The position numbers were made by a program, and so were the translations under genes. A stretch of DNA of 64,000 nucleotides, from positions 62,001 to 126,000 of the forward strand of contig NZ_VTZU01000008.1 in NCBI RefSeq assembly GCF_008370685.1, read 5' to 3'. The notes under the pieces were generated by a model, which was not told where the DNA came from, ran no database searches, and saw only the letters and a list, made by a program, of their open reading frames with translations. Positions 45,659 to 55,863 of this stretch are shown one piece after another. Position 1 is the stretch's first letter. Every line of letters begins with the position of its first letter. The stretch comes from Aquimarina sp. RZ0 (GTDB lineage Bacteria > Bacteroidota > Bacteroidia > Flavobacteriales > Flavobacteriaceae).

Positions 45659-47107
45659 ATGAGTTCTAACGAAGTTTATGAAAAAGAACTTGCCTTCCAG
45701 GCAGACAGACGTCGCGCTACCGTGGCTTTTATTAAAATAGTAAGTGATTTATGGTATGACAACTCCATTGAGTTAGTACTTTTCCGCAATCAGTTAATTG
45801 ACAAGAATGTAAGCGAAATCCTTAATCTGCACGAATATGCTGGTGAGTTCGTTCAGAAACCAATTTCTATTTTTGACTCGGTAGAAATTGCTCAGGCAAT
45901 TAAATTAATGAATCTACCTCCTGCCAAATTAGATATTGGCAAACTTACTTATGAGTATCATATTGCAGGTAATGAGTTTGATTCTGCAACCAGTTTTGTA
46001 ATGACAAAATTGAAGGACGCCAAAGAATTTAAAAACATATCACCAAAAGATGTCGTTTTATTTGGTTTTGGGCGTATTGGTCGTTTGGTTGCACGAGAAT
46101 TAATGACTATTACGGGCAAAGGAAGCCAATTAAGATTACGAGCTATTGTAACCAGAGGTTCTATTACCGAGGAAGTTTTAGAAAAAAGAGCTTCCTTACT
46201 TAGAAATGATTCTGTACACGGCGATTTTGCTGGTCTGGTCGAAGTTGATATTGCAAATAGTGCGCTAATTATAAATGGTACTACTGTAAAAATTATCAGC
46301 ACTAACAATCCAGAAGATATTGACTACACATCTTATGGTATTAACAATGCATTGCTAATTGACAACACAGGCGTTTATAGAGACAAAGAAGCATTAAGCA
46401 GACATTTAATCGCAAAAGGAATTGACAAAGTTTTACTAACTGCTCCCGGGAAAGGAATTCCTAACATTGTACATGGAGTAAACCATAAAGAACATTCTCC
46501 CGACAGCATCAATATTTTTTCTACCGCCTCTTGCACGACTAATGCAATTACACCTATTTTACAAGCGGTAGACGAAAGTTTTGGGGTAATACACGGACAC
46601 TTAGAAACGATACACGCATACACTAATGATCAAAATTTGGTCGACAATATGCACAGTAAATATCGCAGGGGTCGGGCTGCAGCACTAAATATGGTCATTA
46701 CAGAAACGGGGGCAGGAAAAGCAGTATCCAAAGCTTTACCCAATTTTGAAGGCAAATTAACTTCTAACGCTATCAGAGTACCTGTACCCAATGGATCTTT
46801 AGCTATTTTGAACCTCAAACTAGATAAAAAAGTATCCAAAGGCAGTATAAATGCTGTCATTAAAAAATATGCATTAGAAGGAAACCTGGTCGAGCAAATA
46901 AAATACTCCCTTGATAATGAATTAGTTTCCAGCGACATTATTGGTTCTTCAGCACCATCAATTTATGATAGTAATGCCACAATTGTAGACACCAAAGGCA
47001 AAAATGCTATACTATATGTATGGTATGACAATGAATATGGATATAGTCATCAGGTAATACGTTTATCTAAATATATAGCCAAAGTAAGACGTTATACATA
47101 TTATTAG
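45659..47107 (+). CDS. glyceraldehyde-3-phosphate dehydrogenase, long Bacteroidota form
   Basis: Glycolytic/gluconeogenic NAD(P)-dependent enzyme. 482 aa, about 130 residues longer than classical GAPDH because of a helical N-terminal domain (VYEKELAFQADRRRATVAFIKIVSDLW). The Rossmann motif GFGRIGR starts at residue 136, and the catalytic Cys292 is in TASCTTNAITP; the downstream HAYTNDQNLVD holds the catalytic-His region. At the end of the second strand (RAIVTRGS) the usual NAD-selecting Asp is absent, which may favour NADP. The gene follows a hairpin repeat and is followed by two stem-loops. Confidence 0.93.
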   Translation: MSSNEVYEKELAFQADRRRATVAFIKIVSDLWYDNSIELVLFRNQLIDKNVSEILNLHEYAGEFVQKPISIFDSVEIAQAIKLMNLPPAKLDIGKLTYEYHIAGNEFDSATSFVMTKLKDAKEFKNISPKDVVLFGFGRIGRLVARELMTITGKGSQLRLRAIVTRGSITEEVLEKRASLLRNDSVHGDFAGLVEVDIANSALIINGTTVKIISTNNPEDIDYTSYGINNALLIDNTGVYRDKEALSRHLIAKGIDKVLLTAPGKGIPNIVHGVNHKEHSPDSINIFSTASCTTNAITPILQAVDESFGVIHGHLETIHAYTNDQNLVDNMHSKYRRGRAAALNMVITETGAGKAVSKALPNFEGKLTSNAIRVPVPNGSLAILNLKLDKKVSKGSINAVIKKYALEGNLVEQIKYSLDNELVSSDIIGSSAPSIYDSNATIVDTKGKNAILYVWYDNEYGYSHQVIRLSKYIAKVRRYTYY

Positions 47108-47142
47108 AAATCACAAACATCCAATGTAGCTACAAATTCACT

Positions 47143-47181
47143 ATCAAAAGCTGTTGTTCTAATAGGCTAACAGCTTTTGAT
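47143..47181 (+). terminator. stem-loop after GAPDH, possible terminator or 3' processing site
   Basis: Perfect 13-bp arms ATCAAAAGCTGTT / AACAGCTTTTGAT with a 13-base loop, 36 bases after the stop codon. No T run follows, so the termination role is uncertain. Confidence 0.55.
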
Positions 47182-47226
47182 GTATACGATTTACAAAAAA
47201 AGCTCATTCATTACAATGATAAAAAA

Positions 47227-47266
47227 AATAACAAAAGTATTTGCTAGGCCTAACACTTTTGTTATT
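47227..47266. terminator. Rho-independent-type terminator
   Basis: Perfect 12-bp arms AATAACAAAAGT / ACTTTTGTTATT with a 16-base loop, flanked by an A run on the left and TTCTTT on the right. Probably the main GAPDH terminator. Confidence 0.7.
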
Positions 47267-47442
47267 TTCTTTAATCTGCACTTCCTAAAACTTTTAAATT
47301 ACTCACAATATCGTATATTTATTATCGTTAGAGTTAATTAAAGACTAACGTAAATTTAAAATACGTTTAAGGTTTTGATTAATAAAAATTATTAAATAGT
47401 ATAAGTTTTCTTTTGAGCATTAGAAACATTTAAAATTCGCAC

Positions 47443-48060
47443 ATGAAATTACCAAAGTATCTATTAGTACTAATAGCACTCTTCCCTATCTTTGAAACAA
47501 TACAGGCACAAGAAGAAACTCTTACAACTGAACAGGTTCTGCTACAAAAAAATATCGAAACACAATTTGATGTTGTTATCAAAAAATCTGGAAAATACCA
47601 GGAATATAAGGTCGTAAAAAGAACTTGGTTAGATAAATTAAAAAAAAATACCGTTGATTCAATAAAAACATTAGAATCAAAGCTAAACACTTCTAATCAA
47701 AAAATAACAGAACAACAAACTACCATTTCTAATTTAGAAGGAAATCTCGCTAAGACAAATGAAAGCCTCTCTGCTGTTACAGAAGAAAAGGATACAATGA
47801 GTTTTCTGGGGATATCGTTGACCAAAGGTAGTTACAAAACTATGATGTGGAGTATTGTAGGAGGTCTTTTGGCATTTTTAGCTTTTTTCGTTTTCAAATT
47901 TAAAAACAGTAATTCTATTACCATAGAAGCAAAAAAAGTTTTAGCAGAGACAGAAGCAGAATTCGAAGATCATAGACGCAGAGCGCTAGAGAGAGAACAA
48001 AAAGTAATGCGTAAACTTCAGGATGAGATCAACAAACAACGTAAAGCCGGAGCAAAATAA
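47443..48060 (+). CDS. exported coiled-coil protein with one transmembrane helix
   Basis: 205 aa. A signal peptide (KLPKYLLVLIALFPIFETIQAQ) is followed by a periplasmic coiled coil (about residues 60-115, SIKTLESKLNTSNQKITEQQT..NLEGNL). A transmembrane helix follows at about 130-150 (MMWSIVGGLLAFLAFFVFKF), then a basic cytoplasmic helix (EFEDHRRRALEREQKVMRKLQDEINKQ). It is conserved next to trmD in Flavobacteriia and is sometimes mislabelled as tRNA methyltransferase because of that neighbour; nothing in it supports such activity. Function unknown. Confidence 0.75.
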   Translation: MKLPKYLLVLIALFPIFETIQAQEETLTTEQVLLQKNIETQFDVVIKKSGKYQEYKVVKRTWLDKLKKNTVDSIKTLESKLNTSNQKITEQQTTISNLEGNLAKTNESLSAVTEEKDTMSFLGISLTKGSYKTMMWSIVGGLLAFLAFFVFKFKNSNSITIEAKKVLAETEAEFEDHRRRALEREQKVMRKLQDEINKQRKAGAK

Positions 48061-48131
48061 ATCACCAATCCTACTAAAACATAGTATATAATTAGTTTCT
48101 TTTGCATCTTTGCAGCTCTCAATACAAAAAG

Positions 48132-48809
48132 ATGCGAATAGACATAATTACCGTTGTACCTGATATCTTAAAAAGTCCTTTTGAAGCCTCTATAATGAAA
48201 AGATCTATAGAAAAAGGATTAGTCGACGTACATTTCCACAACCTAAGAGACTACACTACTGATAATTACAAAACTGTAGATGACTATCAATTTGGCGGAG
48301 GAGCAGGCATGGTAATGATGATAGCACCTATTGATAAATGTATCTCTAAGTTGCAATCAGAAAGAACATATGATGAAGTTATCTATATGACTCCAGATGG
48401 AGAGACATTAAATCAAGGGACTGCGAATCAACTATCTTTACAAGGGAATTTAATAATCCTTTGTGGTCACTATAAAGGAGTCGATCAGCGTGTCAGGGAT
48501 CATTTTATTACTAAAGAAATATCTATTGGTGATTATGTGTTATCAGGCGGAGAATTAGGAGCTCTAATTTTATGCGACGCGATCATTAGGTTAATCCCAG
48601 GCGTATTAGGCAATGAAACTTCTGCCTTAACCGATTCTTTCCAGGACAATCTTTTAGCTCCTCCTATTTACACCAGACCTGCAGAATACAAAGGGTGGAA
48701 AGTTCCTGAGGTATTAACATCTGGTAATTTTCCAAAAATCGAAGCTTGGAGAGAAGAAAAAGCATATGAACGAACCAAAGAAAGAAGGCCAGATCTCTTA
48801 GATGATTAA
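48132..48809 (+). CDS. trmD: tRNA (guanine-N1-)-methyltransferase
   Basis: Methylates G37 of tRNAs to prevent frameshifting. 225 aa from ATG 48132 ([17 protein letters not shown]); ten residues readable upstream are not part of the family. The SPOUT trefoil-knot motifs are present: [35 protein letters not shown], and [17 protein letters not shown]. Followed by rplS, the usual trmD-rplS order. Confidence 0.97.
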   Translation: MRIDIITVVPDILKSPFEASIMKRSIEKGLVDVHFHNLRDYTTDNYKTVDDYQFGGGAGMVMMIAPIDKCISKLQSERTYDEVIYMTPDGETLNQGTANQLSLQGNLIILCGHYKGVDQRVRDHFITKEISIGDYVLSGGELGALILCDAIIRLIPGVLGNETSALTDSFQDNLLAPPIYTRPAEYKGWKVPEVLTSGNFPKIEAWREEKAYERTKERRPDLLDD

Positions 48810-48848
48810 CCCCTTAAGAATCAACACCGAAAGAAATATAAAAAACAC

Positions 48849-48878
48849 TTGTAAATTACTAAATAATACTTACTTTTG
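48849..48878 (+). promoter_or_regulatory. rplS promoter
   Basis: TTG (48849-48851) is followed after 19 bases by TACTTTTG, an exact TAnnTTTG -7 box at 48871-48878. It lies 72 bases upstream of the rplS ATG. One of the two best matches to the Bacteroidota consensus in the window. Confidence 0.75.
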
Positions 48879-48950
48879 CACCCTGATTAGAATAACCTCT
48901 GGCGAGAATCGTGAATGTTATTTTAATAAAAACAAGTAAACTATCTCAAA

Positions 48951-49301
48951 ATGGAAGATTTAGTAAAATTCGTACAAAACGAATTTGTTACAAAAAAAGA
49001 ATTCCCTGAATTCGCAGCCGGTGACACGATCACTGTTTATTATGAAATTAAAGAAGGAGCTAAAACACGTACACAGTTCTTTAGAGGAGTAGTAATCCAA
49101 CGAAGAGGTTCTGGATCTAGTGAAACATTTACCATAAGAAAAATGTCAGGAACTGTTGGTGTGGAACGAATTTTCCCGGTAAACCTACCTGCACTTCAGA
49201 AAATTGAAGTAAACAAAAGAGGAAAAGTTCGTAGAGCACGTATATTCTACTTCAGAGAACTTACAGGTAAAAAAGCTCGTATCAAGGAGAAAAGAAGCTA
49301 A
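48951..49301 (+). CDS. rplS: 50S ribosomal protein L19
   Basis: 116 aa large-subunit protein at the 30S-50S interface. Typical sequence: FAAGDTITVYYEIKEGAKTRTQFFRGVVIQRRGSGSSETFTIRKMSGTVGVERIFPVNLP and the basic C-terminus VRRARIFYFRELTGKKARIKEK are split around the usual position. It has its own promoter despite following trmD, and a terminator 26 bases after the stop. Confidence 0.97.
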   Translation: MEDLVKFVQNEFVTKKEFPEFAAGDTITVYYEIKEGAKTRTQFFRGVVIQRRGSGSSETFTIRKMSGTVGVERIFPVNLPALQKIEVNKRGKVRRARIFYFRELTGKKARIKEKRS

Positions 49302-49326
49302 TTCTCCATTAACTATAATATATAAG

Positions 49327-49356
49327 AAAACGGCGTCTTTTGATAGCCGTTTTTTT
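49327..49356 (+). terminator. Rho-independent terminator of rplS
   Basis: Arms AAAACGGC / GCCGTTTT with an 11-base loop and a run of seven Ts. Confidence 0.9.
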
Positions 49357-49767
49357 ATGAACAAAAGTTAACATCTGTGGTTGATAACCGGTTGATAATT
49401 AAACATACTCGTTACTAAAATCAACTAAGCAATTTTTAGTATATTTAGAATAGAAAAATATATAAGATTTCATGAATGACACAAGGAATTCTGATTATAT
49501 AATTTTTCTTATATGTTCTTTGAACACATACATAAACCATCTTAAAATTAGGATAAATATAAAATGAAAGTTATTTTTTTGAATACATCATTGAAATCAC
49601 TTTAAACCTGATAAAGTTTTAAAATAATTTCAAAATGAAATTCAAGGGAAAAAATTAAGTTTTGACACCTTGTTAATTTTAAGGAGGTATCAGGCTATCT
49701 AGAGATAAAAACTAAATCTACGCAAGTACTTTAGAAAAGAACTCTCAATAGTCTTTTTGGGTAATAC

Positions 49768-49840
49768 TAGATTATACAAATTATTATTTGACAAATCCAT
49801 ACCTACCCGAAACAGAAATAATTATTTATGGTATAATCTA
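49768..49840. repeat. long imperfect inverted repeat, possible structured RNA
   Basis: The left arm begins TAGATTATAC and the right arm ends GTATAATCTA (10 bp perfect). Inner segments AAATTATTATTT and AAATAATTATTT extend the stem by 12 bp with one mismatch and a 3-base bulge, leaving a 26-base loop. AT-rich; 56 bases upstream of the terminator-like hairpin at 49897. Confidence 0.6.
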
Positions 49841-49896
49841 ACGAAAGTTATTATTTTATGGCGGGTAAAACAGCTGACTTAATTTTATTTCTGAAC

Positions 49897-49936
49897 AAAA
49901 GCCATATCAAAGTATTCGTATTCTGATATGGCTTTT
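49897..49936. terminator. terminator-like hairpin with no annotated gene before it
   Basis: Perfect 13-bp arms AAAAGCCATATCA / TGATATGGCTTTT with a 14-base loop, followed by AATTTTTT on the + strand. rplS already ends at its own terminator 540 bases upstream. Confidence 0.8.
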
Positions 49937-50072
49937 AATTTTTTAAGAGATATTCTTAATAAGATATCAAAATTTTGCTACTATCTCTTTTTACACCCTA
50001 TCTTTTTTAAAGATTTTCAATTCATTGATACTAATCACAAAACTAACAATGCACAGGTTGCATTTACTTGCC

Positions 50073-50080
50073 TATATTTG
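50073..50080 (+). promoter_or_regulatory. -7 promoter element of idh
   Basis: TATATTTG exact TAnnTTTG match. It would give a leader of about 185 nt before ATG 50271. No well-spaced TTG -33 box. Confidence 0.45.
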
Positions 50081-50231
50081 TATCTTCGCGCTCGGAAAAT
50101 TAACTTCAAATAATATCGCAGAAAGCACATAGTGCTCCTCAAGACAAAAAAGAGGATAAATATTGTTTGTCCAAGAAAAGTTAAACGACTAATGTTTCCT
50201 TAAGAAATAATATAATTATAAGGTATTATAA

Positions 50232-52496
<2,265 letters not shown>

Positions 52497-52515
52497 AACA
52501 AATTACTTTTACAAT

Positions 52516-52553
52516 AAAAAAGCCTGTAAACATCGATCTACAGGCTTTTTTTT
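52516..52553 (+). terminator. Rho-independent terminator of idh
   Basis: Perfect arms AAAAAGCCTGTA / TACAGGCTTTTT, 11-base loop, then further Ts; 20 bases after the stop. Confidence 0.93.
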
Positions 52554-52594
52554 ATGCTTTAAACTCAAAAAATAAAGAAAATATATTCGCCGGA

Positions 52595-52620
52595 TGCAAC
52601 CCTCTACTTTTTGAATTGTC
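52595..52620 (+). promoter_or_regulatory. candidate ECF-sigma promoter upstream of the sigma gene
   Basis: TGCAACC (52595-52601) followed 16 bases later by GTC resembles the -35/-10 pairs of autoregulated extracytoplasmic-function sigma factors. Offered as a hypothesis; the housekeeping TAnnTTTG box is not exact here. Confidence 0.3.
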
Positions 52621-52673
52621 AATAGTAATAAACAGGAAAGAAAAAGTAACTTTAAAGAAACTTACACCAATCA

Positions 52674-53213
52674 TTGGAAACCAACATCCTGCATACGCAT
52701 AAAGAACTTGTAGAAAAAAGCAAGTCAGGAGACAGAAACTCTCAGTATCAATTATATGAGCTTTATGTGAATGCCATGTATAATGTAAGCATGAGAATGT
52801 TAGGAATCAAAGAAGATGCCGAGGATATTGTACAGGATAGTTTTATAACAGCTTTTAAAAATTTGCAATCATTTAGATATGAATGCACTTTTGGGTCTTG
52901 GTTAAAAAGGATCGTAATTAATAAAAGTATTAATCATTTGAAATTAAAAAAGATAGCGCTTGCGCCATTAGAAAATCACGAGTATTATATCTGTGAAGAT
53001 ATAAACGAACCAATTGAGAATATGGATATTCATAAAATAAGGGCAGCTATTAAAATGTTACCTCACGGATATAAGCAAATCATAAACCTATATCTGATAG
53101 AAGGATATGATCACGTAGAAATTTCTGAAATACTCAGCATCTCTGGCTCTACTTCTAAATCACAATATCACAGAGCAAAGAAAAAGTTAATTCAGATTAT
53201 TAACACACTATAG
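52674..53213 (+). CDS. RNA polymerase ECF-type sigma factor
   Basis: 179 aa. Sigma region 2 spans about residues 20-90 (YELYVNAMYNVSMRMLGIKEDAEDIVQDSFITAFKNLQSFRYECTFGSWLKRI, broken here for length into its recognisable parts). Region 4 spans about 120-175 with INLYLIEGYDHVEISEILSISGSTSKSQ helix-turn-helix. It starts at TTG 52674. Followed after one base by a membrane protein that looks like its anti-sigma factor, then by envelope genes, so it probably controls this cluster. Confidence 0.92.
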   Translation: METNILHTHKELVEKSKSGDRNSQYQLYELYVNAMYNVSMRMLGIKEDAEDIVQDSFITAFKNLQSFRYECTFGSWLKRIVINKSINHLKLKKIALAPLENHEYYICEDINEPIENMDIHKIRAAIKMLPHGYKQIINLYLIEGYDHVEISEILSISGSTSKSQYHRAKKKLIQIINTL

Positions 53214-53214
53214 T

Positions 53215-53760
53215 ATGGATAGTTTTGAAAAATATATAAAAGATAACAAACAACAGTTTGATGAACATAAAGTGGATAGTGCAAAACTATGGAAAGGCAT
53301 TGAATCCAAATTGAATCCTCCAGGAATAAAAACAAGAAGGCTCTGGCAATCTCCGGTATTCAAAGTAGCAGCCGGTATTTTAATAATAGTAGGCATATTC
53401 TCTCTTGCAAATCCATCTGTTTTTTCAGGAATTAATTCCAGCAATCAAAATGATCTGGTAAGCCAAGAACTAAACGATATCGATACCTATTATAAAGGAT
53501 TAGTTTCATTTCAAGTACAACTGGTAAAAAAGAGCACCAAATTACAACCAGAAGACAAAAAAGAATTTTTATCATTTATGGAAGAACTGGATGATGAATA
53601 TCTCCTTTTAAAAGAAGAGATGAAAGAGAATCTTAATAATGAATACATACTAGAAGCTATTATAAAAAACTACAAAAAAAGAATAGAGTTAATAGAAAAT
53701 CTATTAGAACAAATTAATCTCCCAAAAAAAGCGAATGATCATGAAGGATATATTCTATAA
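53215..53760 (+). CDS. membrane protein, probable anti-sigma factor
   Basis: 181 aa. A cytoplasmic N-terminus (residues 1-46, MDSFEKYIKDNKQQFDEHKVD) is followed by a single transmembrane helix at about 48-66 (VFKVAAGILIIVGIFSLA) and a periplasmic helical domain rich in Glu/Lys. Architecture and the 1-base gap to the sigma gene fit an anti-sigma regulator, though no ZAS or other named domain motif is seen. It overlaps the next gene. Confidence 0.65.
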   Translation: MDSFEKYIKDNKQQFDEHKVDSAKLWKGIESKLNPPGIKTRRLWQSPVFKVAAGILIIVGIFSLANPSVFSGINSSNQNDLVSQELNDIDTYYKGLVSFQVQLVKKSTKLQPEDKKEFLSFMEELDDEYLLLKEEMKENLNNEYILEAIIKNYKKRIELIENLLEQINLPKKANDHEGYIL

Positions 53761-54841
53761 AAAACTCCTGTTCTCATTACTACCATTACTACCATTACTA
53801 GTGATGAATAGCCTTCAGGCGCAACAAGACGTATCCAGAACCATTCACAAACTCTATGATTTTACCAATTCAGGAGAATTACAGGTAGAAAATAAATATG
53901 GGAATATTGTAGTAAATGGATGGAATCAAAATAAGATACAGATAACTGTAGATATTATGGCCACCAAAAAAAATGAAGAAGATGCAAAAGAGCTCCTGGC
54001 CAGAATAAAACCTTCTATAACTTCTTCTCCTGATTTTATAAATATTTTTTCGAATATCGAAGAAAAAAATAACGGTTTTTTCTCTCGTATGATCAACAAA
54101 GCCAATCCTTTTGATGTTGATAGAGGAAGCGTTCAGATTGATTATACCATTCACCTCCCTACAAATGCAGATGTACAGGTAATTAATAAATTTGGAGATA
54201 TTATCATTAATGATTGGAACGGGAAACTAAAAGTTAATTTACAACATGGTGATATGTGGATTAATAATAACCTAAATAAAGCCACTATAGAAATAAAGTT
54301 TGGCAAACTACAATCTAAAGAAATTTCCTATGCAAATATCAAATTAAAAAACAGTGAATTAGAGATTGAAGAATCAAAAGATTTAAGCATTATGAGTAAT
54401 GGATCGACTATCAATATCAATGAAGCAATTAATCTTGAAATTTATTCCAGTAAAGATAAAGTCACTATTGGAAACCTGGAAAGAATTCAAGGTGAACTCA
54501 GTTTTTCTAATATGAGACTTAAGCAAGTGAAAGAAGATATCAACTTAAGGATGGATGTTGCCGATCTTGTAATAAATAAGATTATAAAACCAGATGCTAA
54601 TATTACGATAAAACAAAAATCTTCAGAATTAAATATTAATATCTCAAATCTTAGCTTTGATTTTAATGCCTATCTGCAAGAGGGTTTATTAAGAATACCG
54701 AAATCCTTTACTAATATTAAAACAACCATTATTGATAATAGAAGTAAATTAAGAGATGTAACCGCCTCCTATGGCAGTGGAAAAAAAGGAAAAATTCAAA
54801 TCACAGGAAAAAAAGGCGTCATTCTTATCAAAGAATTATAA
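53735..54841 (+). CDS. exported beta-rich protein, DUF4097-like
   Basis: 368 aa. Signal peptide KKLLFSLLPLLPLLVMNSLQAQ. The mature part is a series of short repeated beta strands (GELQVENKYGNIVVNGW; VQVINKFGDIIINDWNGKLKVNL) like the right-handed beta repeats of DUF4097/adhesin-type proteins. Probably periplasmic or surface-exposed. ATG 53735 or 53741 are both possible; either way it overlaps the anti-sigma gene by about 20 bases. Target of the local sigma factor by position only. Confidence 0.7.
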   Translation: MIMKDIFYKKLLFSLLPLLPLLVMNSLQAQQDVSRTIHKLYDFTNSGELQVENKYGNIVVNGWNQNKIQITVDIMATKKNEEDAKELLARIKPSITSSPDFINIFSNIEEKNNGFFSRMINKANPFDVDRGSVQIDYTIHLPTNADVQVINKFGDIIINDWNGKLKVNLQHGDMWINNNLNKATIEIKFGKLQSKEISYANIKLKNSELEIEESKDLSIMSNGSTININEAINLEIYSSKDKVTIGNLERIQGELSFSNMRLKQVKEDINLRMDVADLVINKIIKPDANITIKQKSSELNINISNLSFDFNAYLQEGLLRIPKSFTNIKTTIIDNRSKLRDVTASYGSGKKGKIQITGKKGVILIKEL

Positions 54842-54936
54842 CCTGTCAAAAATCTTAAAATTTTAAAAATACAATCAAAAAACAACTATTATTAAAAGTA
54901 CCTGTCAATGATAGTAAATCTAACAAATCAACAATC

Positions 54937-55611
54937 ATGAAACATCTAAAAAAAACCGTATTAATCTTTATAATACTTATTGCATATCAGATAAATGCTC
55001 AAGAATCTAAAAATGATAATTATATAGAATTTAATGATCGAAAAAATATAGTACATGGTGTCTATCTGGGGTTTAATCTTGGTACTGGAGAAATTGATGG
55101 AGAAGAGACAGGCTTAGTTGGTTTAAAATTAGCCTATGTAGCAAATAGACAAATAGAGGCAGGTTTTGCTATTAAAGGATTTTACTCTCAGCAAAATTTA
55201 CCAGGAATATCAGCCTCTAATAATGAAGATCTGGTGGGAGGTTATACAGGTTTTCATGTAGAACCAATACTATTTAGCAAATCAAGAATAAACCTTTCTT
55301 TTCCATTATTGATTGGAGCTGGATTCGTTGGGTATATAGATGGTAAATTTGAAGAGACCAATGAAGATTTTAACGAGGATGATTATGATTGGGATACCAT
55401 CTTTGTTACCGAACCAGGGATAAGTTTATTGTTTAATATATCAAGATATGTACAACTAGAAGCAGGTGTGAAATATAGATTTTCCAGTAAATTTAGTATT
55501 CATCCTAACGGAATTAATCGAATTAATGGATTTTCTGCAGATTTAGGCATAAAAGTTGGTGTATTCAATTTAGGAAGAAATCGATACAAAAAAAATATTC
55601 CAAATGAATAA
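54937..55611 (+). CDS. exported outer-membrane beta-barrel-like protein
   Basis: 224 aa. Signal peptide LKKTVLIFIILIAYQINAQ. The mature part has alternating amphipathic strands with aromatic ends (GVYLGFNLGTGEIDGEETGLVGLKLAYVANRQIEAGFAIKGFYS in pieces; YVQLEAGVKYRFSSKFS), the pattern of small OMP beta-barrel proteins. Fourth gene of the sigma cluster, 95 bases after the DUF4097-like gene. Its stop is overlapped by the small ORF that follows. Confidence 0.68.
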   Translation: MKHLKKTVLIFIILIAYQINAQESKNDNYIEFNDRKNIVHGVYLGFNLGTGEIDGEETGLVGLKLAYVANRQIEAGFAIKGFYSQQNLPGISASNNEDLVGGYTGFHVEPILFSKSRINLSFPLLIGAGFVGYIDGKFEETNEDFNEDDYDWDTIFVTEPGISLLFNISRYVQLEAGVKYRFSSKFSIHPNGINRINGFSADLGIKVGVFNLGRNRYKKNIPNE

Positions 55612-55771
55612 TAATCAAAACAAAACTAAACTCAGAAAATTAAGTGTAGCCTATGTTTTCTCTAAAGACAATCAGGTATATATAAAAAACGACACCTATA
55701 CAGAACTCATTATAGACAGCTCTGATCAAGAAGAGTGGTTTCCTGTTAACTTTCGATGGAAAACATCTTGA
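55604..55771 (+). CDS. small hypothetical ORF, 55 aa
   Basis: ATG at 55604 overlaps the stop of the preceding gene by 8 bases (ATGAATAA); TGA at 55769-55771. The product starts NNNQNKTKLRKLSVAYVFSKDN and ends FPVNFRWKTS, hydrophilic with no signal or membrane segment. The coupled start and neighbour-like codon use favour a real gene, but no family is recognised. It could also be a remnant of a longer gene. Confidence 0.4.
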   Translation: MNNNQNKTKLRKLSVAYVFSKDNQVYIKNDTYTELIIDSSDQEEWFPVNFRWKTS

Positions 55772-55814
55772 TATTTAAAAGTAATGTACTTCTTATTTAA
55801 TTTCAATATATGCT

Positions 55815-55822
55815 TAAATTTG
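55815..55822 (+). promoter_or_regulatory. -7 promoter element of the TonB-receptor operon
   Basis: TAAATTTG is an exact TAnnTTTG match, 41 bases before the GTG start at 55864; no TTG in the -33 position. Confidence 0.45.
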
Positions 55823-55863
55823 CAGCTTATTTTATTATTGTACATTTACCATATTAATATTTA

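Larger units (their letters stand above)
47108..47442. other. 335-base gap with two stem-loops after GAPDH
   Basis: Contains the inverted repeats at 47143-47181 and 47227-47266 and an 11-base match (ATACGATTTAC, 47184-47194) to the arms of the palindromic array at 59.4-59.9 kb. No coding sequence recognised. Confidence 0.6.

Noticed and set aside
47443..48060. Annotation as a tRNA methyltransferase
   Set aside because: Signal peptide, coiled coil and transmembrane helix are incompatible; the label probably comes from the adjacent trmD.
49928..50113. 61-codon ORF between rplS and idh
   Set aside because: It starts inside the right arm of the terminator-like hairpin and overlaps the idh -7 box; hydrophobic AT-driven composition and no family similarity.
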